NCBI RefSeq assembly: GCF_021044825.1
Contig: NZ_JAJNOC010000001.1
Span: 434,001 to 498,000 of the forward strand
DNA from: Massilia phyllostachyos
GTDB lineage: Bacteria > Pseudomonadota > Gammaproteobacteria > Burkholderiales > Burkholderiaceae_D
DNA: 64,000 nucleotides
Direction: 5' to 3'
Position 1 is the stretch's first letter. Every line of letters starts with the position of its first letter. The notes under the pieces were generated by a model that had not been told where the DNA came from, ran no database searches, and saw only the letters and a list, made by a program, of their open reading frames with translations. Of the stretch, positions 1-8,372 are shown piece by piece. Both the position numbers and the translations under genes were made by a program.

Positions 1-821
1 GCCGGCAGGAAGATGATGTAGACCTCGGGGTGGCCGAAGAACCAGAACAGGTGCTGCCACAGGATCGGGTCGCCGCCGCGGTCGGCGATGAAGAAAGGCC
101 AGTCGAAGGCGCGTTCCAGTTCCAGCAGGGCGGTGCCGGCGATCACGGCGGGGAAGGCGAACACGATCATCACGGCCACCACCAGCATGGCCCAGGCATA
201 CACCGGCATGCGGCGCAAGGTCATGCCGGGGGCGCGCGTGAACAGGATGCCGACGATGAGTTCGACCGCGCCCGCGATCGCCGAGATCTCGATGAAGCCG
301 ATCCCCAGCAGCCAGAAGTCGGCGTTCAGGCCGGGCGAATACTGCTCCCCGGTATAGGGCGGATACATGAACCAGCCGCCGTTCGGCGCCAGGCCCACGA
401 AGATCGTGCAGAAGAAGGCCAGGCCGCCGAAGGCATAGGCATAGAAGGCATAGGCCGACAGGCGCGGGAAGGGCAGGTCGCGCGCCCCCAGCATGTTCGG
501 CAGCAGGTAGACCGCGATCGCCTCGACGATCGGAATCGCGAACAGGAACATCATCACCGTGCCGTGCATGGTGAAGACCTGGTTGTAGGTCTCGGGCGAG
601 AGCAGGGCGTTGTCGGGCACCGCCAGCTGCACCCGCATGACGAGGGCCAGGATGCCGGCCAGGATGAAGAACAGCAGGGCGGTGCCGATGTAGAGCAGGC
701 CGATGCTGGTGTTGTTCACCGAGCTGAAAAAGCGCCAGCCGGTCGGCGTGCGCCACACCTCCTTGAGCCGGTCGAATTCGCCGTCCGGCCGCGGCAGGGA
801 ATTGGGGAGCTGCTGGGTCAT
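1..821 (-). CDS. ctaD: Cytochrome c oxidase subunit I (partial, C-terminus off the window)
   Basis: Catalytic haem-copper subunit of an aa3/caa3-type terminal oxidase in the inner membrane; it reduces O2 and pumps protons. Only the first 273 codons are visible, read leftward off the window start. The translation shows several hydrophobic helices, the low-spin haem ligand context FTMHGTVMMF and the active-site motif GHPEVY, with His264 as a CuB ligand and Tyr268 as its cross-linked partner. The ATG at 821 overlaps the coxB stop by an ATGA, so the two are translationally coupled. The family is clear; the missing remainder cannot be judged. Confidence 0.95.
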   Translation of the reverse strand, partial: MTQQLPNSLPRPDGEFDRLKEVWRTPTGWRFFSSVNNTSIGLLYIGTALLFFILAGILALVMRVQLAVPDNALLSPETYNQVFTMHGTVMMFLFAIPIVEAIAVYLLPNMLGARDLPFPRLSAYAFYAYAFGGLAFFCTIFVGLAPNGGWFMYPPYTGEQYSPGLNADFWLLGIGFIEISAIAGAVELIVGILFTRAPGMTLRRMPVYAWAMLVVAVMIVFAFPAVIAGTALLELERAFDWPFFIADRGGDPILWQHLFWFFGHPEVYIIFLP

Positions 822-1762
822 TTCAGGGACTCGAGATAGGCGGCCAGCGCGGCCAGGGATGCGGGATCGAGCTCGCGCGAGCCGGGCATGAAGACGCCGG
901 GCTTGGACGTGTGCGGGTCGGCGATCCAGCCCGCCAGGCTGTCGCGCCGGGTGGGCAGGGCGCCGGCGCCGATGTGCATGCGGCTGCCCACGTGGGTGAG
1001 ATCGGGCCCCAGGCGCGACTCTTCGGCCACGCCGCGGACCGTGTGGCAGGCCTGGCAGCGCTGCGCCAGGAACAGCTCGCGGCCCTTGGCCAGCTGCGGG
1101 CTGTCGGCGGGAGCGGCCGGCTGTGCCTGGCGCGCCAGCCAGGCGTCGAAGTCCTGCTGGGTCGAGGCGACCACGTGCAGCGCCATCTTCGCATGCTGTT
1201 CGCCGCAGTATTCCGCGCACTGGCCGCGGTAGACGCCGGGCTTCTCGGCGCGCAGGCTCAGGCCCGTCACGCGCCCCGGCACCATGTCGCGCTTGCCCGC
1301 GAGCGCCGGCACCCACAGGCTGTGGATCACGTCGGCCGAATTCAGGCCCAGGTAGACCGCGCGCCCCACGGGAATATGGATCTCGTTGGCGGTGACGATC
1401 TCGCGTCCGCTCACCGGGTCGTGGTAGCGCACTTCCCACCACCACATCTTGGCCGTGACCGAAATCGTGAGTGCATCCTGCGAGGATTGCGGCGCCAGCT
1501 GGGCGCTGCGCCAGGTGCTCCAGCCCAGCAGGGCGGAGAGCACCACGACCGGGAAGGCGACGCCGCCGCCGCCGATCCACAGCATGGCGCGCGCGGGACG
1601 CTCGTGGCGGCGCAGGCTGAGGAAGAGCAGCGCCATCACGGCGATGAAGATCAGCGTGCCGGCGCCGAACAGCACCCAGGTGAAGTGGCTGATGATGAGG
1701 GCGTCCCAGCCGGCGGGGTGCAGGACGGACTGCGCGTTATCGAGCGGGAGCACGGCGTTCAT
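818..1762 (-). CDS. coxB: Cytochrome c oxidase subunit II with fused cytochrome c domain (caa3 type)
   Basis: Electron-entry subunit of the oxidase, 314 aa. Two membrane helices lie at about residues 24-50 and 60-82, followed by a periplasmic cupredoxin domain. The CuA site is complete: His147, Cys182, Glu184, Cys186, His190 and Met193 (CAEYCGEQHAKM). After a proline-rich linker at about 213-222 comes a monohaem cytochrome c domain with CQACH at 236-240 and a likely Met292 axial ligand. This fusion defines the caa3 subtype. ATG 1762 was chosen because it overlaps the TGA of the upstream cytochrome gene; a longer open frame upstream reads through that gene and is not coding. Confidence 0.95.
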   Translation of the reverse strand: MNAVLPLDNAQSVLHPAGWDALIISHFTWVLFGAGTLIFIAVMALLFLSLRRHERPARAMLWIGGGGVAFPVVVLSALLGWSTWRSAQLAPQSSQDALTISVTAKMWWWEVRYHDPVSGREIVTANEIHIPVGRAVYLGLNSADVIHSLWVPALAGKRDMVPGRVTGLSLRAEKPGVYRGQCAEYCGEQHAKMALHVVASTQQDFDAWLARQAQPAAPADSPQLAKGRELFLAQRCQACHTVRGVAEESRLGPDLTHVGSRMHIGAGALPTRRDSLAGWIADPHTSKPGVFMPGSRELDPASLAALAAYLESLK

Positions 1763-2145
1763 CGCAGCGTGTACAGGTAAGCCGCCATGTGGCGCGCCTC
1801 CTGCTCCGTGAGGCCCATCGGCGGCATCTCGGTGCCGGGCTTGAGCGCATGCGGCACGCGCAGCCAGCGCACCATGTTGTCGGGACTGTTGGGAATGCCG
1901 CCGGCGATGTAGCTCAGGCGGCCGATGTAGTCGAGCGAAGGGCCGGAGTCGCCCGCGGCGCCCTGCACGCCCGGGATCGCGTGGCAGGCCCCGCACTGGT
2001 ACTGGGTCACCAGGCGCAGGCCCTGATCGATGTCGCCGCCGGGCACGTTCGAGGCGCGCTCTTCCTTGCAGCCCGCCAGCGCCGCCACGCAGGCCAGCGC
2101 CAGGGCGGCGCGGTGCAGGACGGGAGGAGTGGGAAGGGTGCGCAC
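1759..2145 (-). CDS. Monohaem c-type cytochrome lipoprotein
   Basis: Small electron carrier of 128 aa, probably membrane-tethered by lipid. It has a hydrophobic N-terminus ending in a lipobox LAGC (Cys26), a haem site CGACH at 51-55 and a Met-containing EMPPMG segment as likely distal ligand. It starts with GTG at 2145 and ends in an ATGA overlap with coxB, so it is the first gene of a cytochrome-coxB-ctaD operon and may feed electrons to CoxB. It resembles the cytochrome at 2775-3128 on the other side of the divergent promoter (shared TQY.C..CH.IPGV, MVRW/LVRW and MP.MG segments), indicating a duplication. Confidence 0.85.
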   Translation of the reverse strand: MRTLPTPPVLHRAALALACVAALAGCKEERASNVPGGDIDQGLRLVTQYQCGACHAIPGVQGAAGDSGPSLDYIGRLSYIAGGIPNSPDNMVRWLRVPHALKPGTEMPPMGLTEQEARHMAAYLYTLR

Positions 2146-2235
2146 GCTTGGAACTCGCTATTGTGAAGGGGCTTTTATAATACACAAACCATGATGCAAT
2201 TTTTCTAACGAATCCAATCGGACGCACCCCGCCCC
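2146..2235. promoter_or_regulatory. Divergent promoter region between two cytochrome operons
   Basis: Ninety bases separate the GTG of the leftward oxidase operon from the ATG of the rightward cytochrome pair. The stretch is much more AT-rich than its surroundings and holds TATAAT at 2176-2181 on the + strand, with an overlapping TATTAT on the - strand. I could not pair either with a good -35 at normal spacing, so the exact promoters are uncertain. Confidence 0.4.
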
Positions 2236-2778
2236 ATGCTCACCAACCGCCAACGGCTGATCGTCAAGACCGCTGCCTTCACGCTGCTGGCGGCGGGCGC
2301 CATCGCCGGCGCGGCCGGCCTGGCGCTGCTCTACGGCGGCTGGTACAACATCGGCGCCACGGCCCAGCACTACGCCTTCATCTATACCGTGCTGGAAGAG
2401 GGCATGAAGCAGTCGGTGCGCAACCATGCCGAGGACGTGAAGACGCCGCGCCTGGGCGGCGCGCAGCAGCTGCAGCTCGGCGCCCGGGTCTACCGCGACA
2501 AATGCCTGCAGTGCCATGGCGGGCCGGGCGTGGCCCAGTCGACCATCGGCATGAGCATGCAGCCCATTCCCGGCCCGCTGGTCGACGCGACCCAGCGCTG
2601 GGATCCGAACGAGCTGTACTGGGTGACCAAGCACGGCATCAAGATGAGCGGCATGCCGGCCTGGGAATACCACCTGAGCGAGGACGAGCTGTGGGCGGTG
2701 GTGGCGTTCGTGACGGTATTGCCGTCGATGGATACCCAGGCGTTCAAGGCAGCGACGGCGCCGGAGGCGGCGCGATGA
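2236..2778 (+). CDS. Membrane-anchored monohaem cytochrome c
   Basis: Cytochrome c of 180 aa with one N-terminal hydrophobic segment (about 11-35) that looks like an uncleaved anchor, then a periplasmic domain with haem motif CLQCH at 90-94. Met137 or Met140 (KMSGMPAW) is the likely distal ligand. The domain resembles class-I cytochromes found beside quinol or alternative oxidases. It overlaps the next cytochrome gene by ATGA, so the two are co-translated. Divergent placement next to a caa3 oxidase suggests a role in electron delivery; the physiological donor cannot be told. Confidence 0.85.
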   Translation: MLTNRQRLIVKTAAFTLLAAGAIAGAAGLALLYGGWYNIGATAQHYAFIYTVLEEGMKQSVRNHAEDVKTPRLGGAQQLQLGARVYRDKCLQCHGGPGVAQSTIGMSMQPIPGPLVDATQRWDPNELYWVTKHGIKMSGMPAWEYHLSEDELWAVVAFVTVLPSMDTQAFKAATAPEAAR

Positions 2779-3128
2779 GACTACTGCTTGCGCTATTTGC
2801 CTCCATGACGCTGAGCGCGTGCTCGGTCGAGCGCCCGCCCGGCGGCGTGGTGGGCGACCCGGTGCGCGGCAAGATCGCCCTGACCCAGTACGCCTGCCAG
2901 TCCTGCCACCTGATTCCCGGCGTGCCCGGATCGAAGGTCTACGTCGGCCGGCCGCTGTCGGAGATGGGGCAGCGCAAGGTGCTGGCCGGATCGGTGCCGA
3001 ACGACCAGGCCGGCCTGGTGCGCTGGATCCGCGATCCGCAAGCGATCGACCCGCATACGGCGATGCCGAACATGGGCGTCAGCGAGCGCGATGCGCTCGA
3101 CATGAGCGCCTACCTCCTGAGTCACTAG
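2775..3128 (+). CDS. Monohaem c-type cytochrome lipoprotein (paralogue of 1759-2145)
   Basis: Protein of 117 aa with a lipoprotein signal (LSAC, Cys16), haem motif CQSCH at 41-45 and MPNMG near the C-terminus as a candidate distal methionine. The start ATG at 2775 overlaps the TGA of the preceding cytochrome. Its similarity to the leftward lipoprotein cytochrome makes the locus a near mirror image around the divergent promoter. Probably a periplasm-facing electron shuttle. Confidence 0.8.
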   Translation: MRLLLALFASMTLSACSVERPPGGVVGDPVRGKIALTQYACQSCHLIPGVPGSKVYVGRPLSEMGQRKVLAGSVPNDQAGLVRWIRDPQAIDPHTAMPNMGVSERDALDMSAYLLSH

Positions 3129-3177
3129 CGGCGTTCCTTGGTATCATCCCCGGTTTCATTCATTCAGGAAGACGAGC

Positions 3178-4026
3178 ATGAGATTGGTGCGCTATGGCCG
3201 CCCGGGCAAGGAAAAACCGGGACTGTTCGACGAAGAGGGCCGCCTGCGCGACCTGTCCGGCATCATCGGCGACATCGACGCGTCCGCCTTGTCCGACAAG
3301 GCCCTGCGCAAGCTGGCCAAGGTCGACTGGAAAACCCTGCCGCTGGTACGCGGCAACCCGCGCCTGGGCGTGCCGGTGGCGAAGGTCGGCAAGTTCATCG
3401 GCGTCGGCATGAACTACGCCGACCACGTCGCGGAGACGGGCGCCACGATGCCGACCGAGCCGGTGTTCTTCACCAAGGCGATCAGTTCGCTGAACGGCCC
3501 GGACGACCCGATCCAGCTGCCGAAAGGCTCGAAGAAGACCGACTGGGAAGTCGAACTGGGCGTGGTGATCGGGACCCGCGCGCAGTACGTCGGCGAAGAG
3601 GAAGCGCTGAAGTACGTGGCCGGCTACTGCGTCGTCAACGACGTGTCCGAGCGCGCCTTCCAGTTCGAGATGGGCTCGCAGTGGGACAAGGGCAAGGGTT
3701 GCGACACCTTCGGGCCGGTGGGACCGTTCCTGGTCACGCGCGACGAGATCTACGACGTGCAGGACCTGGACCTCTACCTGGAACTGAACGGCAAGCGCAT
3801 GCAGACCGGGAATACGGCGAGCATGATCTTCAGCGTGGCGCACATCGTCAGCTACGTGTCGCGCTTCATGACCTTGGAGCCGGGCGACATCATCACCACC
3901 GGCACGCCGCCGGGGGTGGGGATGGGGCGCTCGCCGCAGCGGTTCTTGAAGAAGGGCGACAAGCTGCGGCTTGGGATTGCGGGGCTGGGGGAGCAGCAGG
4001 CTGAGGTTGTGGCGTTTTCAAAATAA
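3178..4026 (+). CDS. Fumarylacetoacetate hydrolase (FAH) family protein
   Basis: Cytosolic metal-dependent hydrolase or lyase of 282 aa. The N-terminal third is the usual variable domain; the FAH fold begins at about residue 73 (FIGVGMNYADH). Metal ligands Glu124 and Glu126 (DWEVELGVVIG) and Asp155 (VVNDVSER) are present, as is the conserved TGTPPGVGMG segment near 240. Bacterial relatives of this length are annotated as 2,4-diketo-3-deoxy-fuconate hydrolase, ureidoglycolate lyase or general acylpyruvate hydrolase; the substrate cannot be decided here. It stands alone, 49 bp after the cytochrome genes, and is followed by a repeat element. Confidence 0.85.
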   Translation: MRLVRYGRPGKEKPGLFDEEGRLRDLSGIIGDIDASALSDKALRKLAKVDWKTLPLVRGNPRLGVPVAKVGKFIGVGMNYADHVAETGATMPTEPVFFTKAISSLNGPDDPIQLPKGSKKTDWEVELGVVIGTRAQYVGEEEALKYVAGYCVVNDVSERAFQFEMGSQWDKGKGCDTFGPVGPFLVTRDEIYDVQDLDLYLELNGKRMQTGNTASMIFSVAHIVSYVSRFMTLEPGDIITTGTPPGVGMGRSPQRFLKKGDKLRLGIAGLGEQQAEVVAFSK

Positions 4027-4044
4027 GCGTTTGCGGTCTGCGGG

Positions 4045-4170
4045 CAAAATTGGATCCCGGCCTTCGCCGGGATGACGTTGTTTTATGTTGCGGTTGAGCT
4101 GACTGTAGCATCTCATTCATCGCTAGCCTGAAGACCGTCGTCGTTCCGGCGAAGGCCGGAACCCAAGTTC
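4045..4170. repeat. Inverted pair of palindromic intergenic repeats
   Basis: Two units face each other: one at about 4047-4080 with core TCCCGGCCTTCGCCGGGA followed by TGACGTT, and one at about 4131-4169 in reverse orientation with TTCCGGCGAAGGCCGGAA followed by CCCAAGTT. About 50 bp lie between them. The wider block is also roughly symmetric: AGCGTTTG at its left edge pairs with CAAACGCT at the right. It sits between the convergent FAH and AhpD-like genes. Confidence 0.85.
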
Positions 4171-4196
4171 GCACCGCAGCCAATAGCGCACAAACG

Positions 4197-4751
4197 CTAG
4201 TCCGGCAACCTCTCCCCACCCTCGAACGGCACCCCCGTCCTGGCCGTATTCATCACCATCGCCAGGAACGTGTAATACCCATTCAACCCCATCAAGTCCA
4301 CCACCCCCTGCTCGCCGAACAGCGCGAGCGCATCCGCATACACCCGGTCCGACACCGACCTGGCTTCATGCAGCTCGATGCAGAAGTCATGCACCACCGC
4401 CTCGTCCACCAGCATGTCCGCGGGCCGGCGCCGCTCGGCGATCGCGTGGATGACCGAGGCCGGAATTCCCACCTGCGCCGCGATCGGCGCGTGGATCGCC
4501 CACTCGACCTGTTGATTCCACTGGCGCGCCGTCACCAGGATGGCCAGTTCCGACAGCCGAACCCCGATGGCGCTGCGGTAGCGCAGGTATTCGCCCATGC
4601 GCTGGGCGTACTCCATCAGTTCCGGGCTGCGCAGCAGCGGGACGAAGGGGCCGTAGACGGCGCCGCGCGGGCCGTCGATGATGGCCTGGGCGGCGGCGCG
4701 CTGTTCCGGCGTCATGTCCTCTGGCGCGATCGGTCCGAGTCGGTCGGTCAT
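4197..4751 (-). CDS. Carboxymuconolactone decarboxylase / AhpD-like family protein
   Basis: All-helical protein of 184 aa with the AhpD-like core around residues 40-100: SELAILVTARQWNQQVEW followed by AIHAPIAAQVG. The CxxC pair of AhpD peroxidases is absent, which fits the decarboxylase-like branch rather than a thiol peroxidase. The ATG at 4751 is preferred over an in-frame upstream ATG at 4808, which would add a poorly conserved leader running into the promoter region. It diverges from the aminotransferase gene. The substrate is unknown. Confidence 0.75.
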   Translation of the reverse strand: MTDRLGPIAPEDMTPEQRAAAQAIIDGPRGAVYGPFVPLLRSPELMEYAQRMGEYLRYRSAIGVRLSELAILVTARQWNQQVEWAIHAPIAAQVGIPASVIHAIAERRRPADMLVDEAVVHDFCIELHEARSVSDRVYADALALFGEQGVVDLMGLNGYYTFLAMVMNTARTGVPFEGGERLPD

Positions 4752-4868
4752 GGCGAAGGGTGACTGTTGTAATCGGTAAATAATTGCACAGCGTCCCAAC
4801 AAAATCAAAAGAACCCTCGCGCCACACGCTTATCGTCAATCCTTCACCAGAAGGGAAGGGAGCAAGCC

Positions 4869-6194
4869 ATGAGCCACATCCTCCATCGCAATCTGCGCCA
4901 GGTACCGCCCACCGCGGTGGCAGGCGACGGCATCCGCATCCGCGACAAGGCCGGCCGCGTCTATATCGACGCCAGCGGCGGCGCGGCCGTGTCCTCGCTG
5001 GGCCACGGCCATCCGGACGTGATCGCCGCCATGCACCGCCAGATCGACAAGCTCGCCTACGCCCACACCGGCTTCTTCACCACCGACGCCGCCGAGGAGC
5101 TGGCCGACGTCCTGATTGCCGGCGCGCCGCAGGACATCGGCGCGGTCTACCTGGTCTCGGGCGGCTCGGAAGCGATGGAGACCGCGCTCAAGCTGGCGCG
5201 CCAGTACTGGGTCGAAGCCGGCGAGCCGCAGCGCAAGCTGTTCATGGCGCGGCGCCAAAGCTACCACGGCAATACCCTGGGGGCGCTGGCGGTGGGCGGC
5301 AACGAGTGGCGGCGCAGGGATTTCGCGCCGCTGCTGATGGACACGGTGCGCGTCTCCGCCTGCTACGAATACCGCGGCCGCGCCGCCCATCAGAGCACCG
5401 CCGACTACACCGCCGGCCTGCTCGACGAACTGGAAACCCGCATCCTGGAGGCCGGGCCGGAGAACATCATCGCGTTTGTTGCCGAACCGGTGGTGGGCGC
5501 CACCGGCGGCGCGATTCCGCCGACGCCCGGCTACTTCCAGGGCGTGCGCGAGATCTGCGACCGCTACCGCATCCTGTTCATCGCCGACGAGGTGATGTGC
5601 GGGATGGGCCGCACCGGCAGCATGTATGCGATCGAGCAGGACGGCGTGGCGCCCGACATCATCGTCGCGGCGAAGGGGCTGGCGGCCGGCTACCAGCCGA
5701 TCGGCGCGGTGCTGGCGCACCGGACCATCGCCGACTGCCTGCGCAAGGGCAGCGGCGTGTTCCAGCACGGGCACACCTACATCGGCCACCCGGTGGCGGC
5801 CGCCGCGGCGCTCGAAGTGCAGAAGGTGATCGCGCGCGACGACCTCCTGGCGCGGGTACGCAGCCGCGGCGCCACCCTGCGGCGCATGCTGGGCGACGTC
5901 TTCGGGGTGAACGAGCACGTGGGCGACATCCGCGGGCGCGGGCTATTCCTGGCGCTGGAATTCGTTCAGGACCGCGCGAGCAAGGCGCCGTTCGCGCCGG
6001 AGCGCAAGCTGCATGCGGCGATCAAGGCCAAGGCGATGGAGAACGGGCTGATGGTGTATCCGATGGGCGGGACCATCGATGGGCAGCATGGGGACCATGT
6101 GCTGCTGGCGCCGCCGTTCATTGCGACGGCGGCGGATTTGTCGGAGATCGTGTCGCGGTTGTCGGATGCGGTGGATGCGGCGTTGAGGCAGTGA
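4869..6194 (+). CDS. Class-III PLP-dependent aminotransferase
   Basis: Cytosolic aminotransferase of 441 aa, complete for the family. It shows the PLP phosphate-binding segment SGGSEAMETALKLAR (about 98-111), the YHG motif near 132, the Asp240 cofactor contact in FIADEVMCGMGRTG and the Schiff-base Lys269 in AAKGLAAGY. A purine-rich ribosome site (GAAGGGAAGGGAG) lies just before the ATG. Class III covers omega-amino-acid:pyruvate transaminases, diamine transaminases and similar enzymes; substrate specificity cannot be read from the sequence. It diverges from the AhpD-like gene and is followed by a repeat pair. Confidence 0.85.
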   Translation: MSHILHRNLRQVPPTAVAGDGIRIRDKAGRVYIDASGGAAVSSLGHGHPDVIAAMHRQIDKLAYAHTGFFTTDAAEELADVLIAGAPQDIGAVYLVSGGSEAMETALKLARQYWVEAGEPQRKLFMARRQSYHGNTLGALAVGGNEWRRRDFAPLLMDTVRVSACYEYRGRAAHQSTADYTAGLLDELETRILEAGPENIIAFVAEPVVGATGGAIPPTPGYFQGVREICDRYRILFIADEVMCGMGRTGSMYAIEQDGVAPDIIVAAKGLAAGYQPIGAVLAHRTIADCLRKGSGVFQHGHTYIGHPVAAAAALEVQKVIARDDLLARVRSRGATLRRMLGDVFGVNEHVGDIRGRGLFLALEFVQDRASKAPFAPERKLHAAIKAKAMENGLMVYPMGGTIDGQHGDHVLLAPPFIATAADLSEIVSRLSDAVDAALRQ

Positions 6195-6212
6195 CGTTTA
6201 GACCGCTATCGC

Positions 6213-6355
6213 CAAGATCCTCGTACGCCCCACTGGGGCCTACGACTTCCGGCGAAGGCCGGTACCTAAGTTTGTCGCGTTAAGTCAGCGTATGCTTGAT
6301 GCGTTAGCGGTGCGCATACAAAATCGGATCCCGGCCTTCGCCGGGATGACGTTCA
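6213..6355. repeat. Repeat pair, first unit carrying the CCACTGG palindrome
   Basis: The first unit (about 6213-6274) contains a palindrome at 6221-6245 with arms TCGTA.GCCCC and GGGGC.TACGA around ACT, followed by CCGGCGAAGGCCGG and the CTAAGTTTG tail. The second unit (about 6301-6354) is inverted, with TCCCGGCCTTCGCCGGGA and TGACGTT. The GCCCC/GGGGC arms differ from the GCGCC/GGCGC arms seen elsewhere, but pairing is kept. Confidence 0.85.
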
Positions 6356-6396
6356 TAAGCTAACGGGAAAAGAATACTTCGCAGGTGTGCCGGCGG

Positions 6397-7065
6397 TTAG
6401 GCGAGCACCTTCCTCATCCACGTCGAAACATCCTGCACCTCCTCCAGGCACAGCGAGTGCTGCATCGTGTACTGGTGCCACTCCACGTCATAGCCCAGGT
6501 CCTCGAGCACCTGCGCCGACTGCTGCGCACGCACGAAGGGCACCACGTTGTCGTGCAGCCCGTGGGCCATGAAGATCGGCGTGGCCAGGCTGGCCTCGTG
6601 CCGTTCGGCGGCGGCCACGTTCGCCAGCGGCAGGTAGCCCGACAGGCACAGCATGCCCGCCAGCTTTTCCGGATGGCGCATGCCGGTCTGCAGCGTCATC
6701 GCGCAGCCTTGCGAGAAGCCGGCCAGGATGATGCGCGAGGCGGGGATGCCGCGCGACTTTTCGCGGGCGATCAGGGCCTCGACGTCGCGCTGCGAGGCGC
6801 GCAGGCCGCCTTCGTCTTCGCGGCGGCTCAGGTCCGCGTTGCTGATGTCGTACCAGGCGCGCATCACGTAGCCGCCGTTGATCGTCACCGGCATGGTCTT
6901 CGCGTGCGGGAAGACGAAGCGGATGCCGGGCAGGCTTGATAAATCCAGCTCGTTCACCAGCGGCACGAAGTCGTTGCCGTCGGCGCCCAGGCCGTGCAGC
7001 CAGATGACCGCGATTTCCGGATTCGGCGCGGTCTCGATCTCGATGTTTTCCAGCAGTTGGGTCAT
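6397..7065 (-). CDS. Carboxylesterase / phospholipase-type alpha/beta hydrolase
   Basis: Cytosolic serine hydrolase of 222 aa matching the short acyl-protein-thioesterase/carboxylesterase II family. The oxyanion-side motif HGLGADGND is at about 24-32; the catalytic triad is Ser118 (GFSQG), Asp172 (HGLHDNVVPF) and His203 (MQHSLC). It is the last gene of a three-gene leftward run darP-mogA-esterase, and its ATG overlaps the mogA stop (ATGA). Natural substrate unknown; short-chain esters are typical of the family. Confidence 0.9.
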   Translation of the reverse strand: MTQLLENIEIETAPNPEIAVIWLHGLGADGNDFVPLVNELDLSSLPGIRFVFPHAKTMPVTINGGYVMRAWYDISNADLSRREDEGGLRASQRDVEALIAREKSRGIPASRIILAGFSQGCAMTLQTGMRHPEKLAGMLCLSGYLPLANVAAAERHEASLATPIFMAHGLHDNVVPFVRAQQSAQVLEDLGYDVEWHQYTMQHSLCLEEVQDVSTWMRKVLA

Positions 7066-7685
7066 TCGGTTTTCCTTGATGCCGCGGGAGGACGCAGCGC
7101 CGACTTCGGGCGGAAGGTCTTGCTCACCAGCGGGTTGGTTTCCATGTACGGGCCGCCAATCAGGTCGATGCAGTAGGGGACCGCGGCGAAGATGCCGCCG
7201 ACGACCACGTTGCCGGCGTCGTCCTTCAGGCCTTCCAGCGTTTCCTTGATCGACTTCGGCTGGCCCGGCAGGTTCATGATCAGGGCAGCATGATCCTGCG
7301 TTTCCCTGATCACGGCGGTCTGGCGCGACAGGATCGCGGTCGGCACAAAGCGCAGGCTGATCTGGCGCATCTGCTCGCCGAAGCCCGGCATCTCGCGGGT
7401 ACCCACGGCCAGCGTCGCTTCCGGCGTGACGTCGCGCCGCGCCGGGCCGGTGCCGCCGGTAGTCAAGACCAGGTGGCAGCGGGCGGTGTCGACCAGGTCG
7501 GCCAGGGTGCGCTCGATCTCCGCGCGTTCGTCGGGGATCAAGCGGGTTTCAAGTCGAAATGGCGTGGTGATCGCCTGCGCCAGCCAGTCGGACAAGGCGG
7601 GAATGCCCTTGTCCTCGTAGACGCCGCCGCTGGCGCGGTCGGAAACCGACACCAGGCCGATCACCAGCTCTCGATCACTCGTCAT
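7062..7685 (-). CDS. mogA: Molybdopterin adenylyltransferase
   Basis: Enzyme of molybdenum cofactor synthesis that adenylates molybdopterin before metal insertion; cytosolic. The 207-aa protein carries the family signature TTGGTGPARRDVTPEA at about 74-89 and the PGFGE segment shortly after. The C-terminus has a short extension (FRPKSALRPPAASRKTE). ATG 7685 overlaps the darP stop by 11 bp and is the best family-like start; an in-frame ATG at 7718 would overlap darP more. It also overlaps the esterase gene by ATGA. Confidence 0.9.
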   Translation of the reverse strand: MTSDRELVIGLVSVSDRASGGVYEDKGIPALSDWLAQAITTPFRLETRLIPDERAEIERTLADLVDTARCHLVLTTGGTGPARRDVTPEATLAVGTREMPGFGEQMRQISLRFVPTAILSRQTAVIRETQDHAALIMNLPGQPKSIKETLEGLKDDAGNVVVGGIFAAVPYCIDLIGGPYMETNPLVSKTFRPKSALRPPAASRKTE

Positions 7686-8277
7686 CGGATTCCTCGTCGC
7701 CGGATTCGTCGTCGTCATCCGCGGCTGCCTGCTTCGGTTTCCTGCCCAGGTCCTTCAGGATCTGGAAGATCTCGCGGTAGGCCTTCGGCGGCTTGTTCTC
7801 CGCCTGCTCCTTGCGCGCGTTGCGGATCAAGGTGCGCAGCTGCTGCACGTCGAGTTCCGGGTGCTCTTCCAGCAGCTGGGTCAGGGCCTTGTCGTCGGCC
7901 AGCAGCTTTTCGCGGCGGCGCTCGAGGGCGTGCAGGGCGGCGGTTTCGGCTTTCGAGGCGCCTTTCCAGCCCTCGATGGTGCGCTGGATGACGGCGACTT
8001 CTTCCTCGTCCAGGGTGCGCATCTTCTTGCCCACGAACTGCAGCGCGCGGCGGCGGCCTTCGTGGTTGCTGATGGTCTGGCAGGTCAGGATGGCTTCCTT
8101 GACGTCTTCCGGCATCTCGACGCGCTTGACGCGGTCGCGCGGCGCGTCCACCAGCTGTTCGCCGAGCTTCTGCAGCTCGTTCGACTGGCGCTTGGCCTCC
8201 GACTTGGACGGGCGTTCGTATTCTTGCTCGAATTCGTTGGACTGGAAGCCGACGGAGCCGCGGTTTGGATTAGGCAT
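7675..8277 (-). CDS. darP: Ribosome biogenesis factor DarP (YjgA, DUF615)
   Basis: Small basic protein family that promotes assembly of the large ribosomal subunit. The 200-aa product begins with a polar segment (FEQEYERPSKSEAKRQ), then a helical core rich in charged residues with RRRALQFVGKKMR at about 75-87 and LRTLIRNARKEQ near 146-157. The C-terminus is an acidic tail (DDDDESGDEESDDE). First gene of the darP-mogA-esterase run, diverging from pmbA across 95 bp. The darP/pmbA neighbourhood is common in proteobacteria. Confidence 0.9.
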   Translation of the reverse strand: MPNPNRGSVGFQSNEFEQEYERPSKSEAKRQSNELQKLGEQLVDAPRDRVKRVEMPEDVKEAILTCQTISNHEGRRRALQFVGKKMRTLDEEEVAVIQRTIEGWKGASKAETAALHALERRREKLLADDKALTQLLEEHPELDVQQLRTLIRNARKEQAENKPPKAYREIFQILKDLGRKPKQAAADDDDESGDEESDDE

Positions 8278-8372
8278 GATATGAATTGATCCGATTGGCG
8301 CTTGGCCGATCAGTGAAAACTGTAAACGGCTGCTATGATAACTGTTTTAGGTCTTGACACGAAAAACACGAC

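Noticed and set aside
4197-4751. Thiol peroxidase role (AhpD) for the helical protein
   Set aside because: The CxxC active site of AhpD is missing from the expected position.
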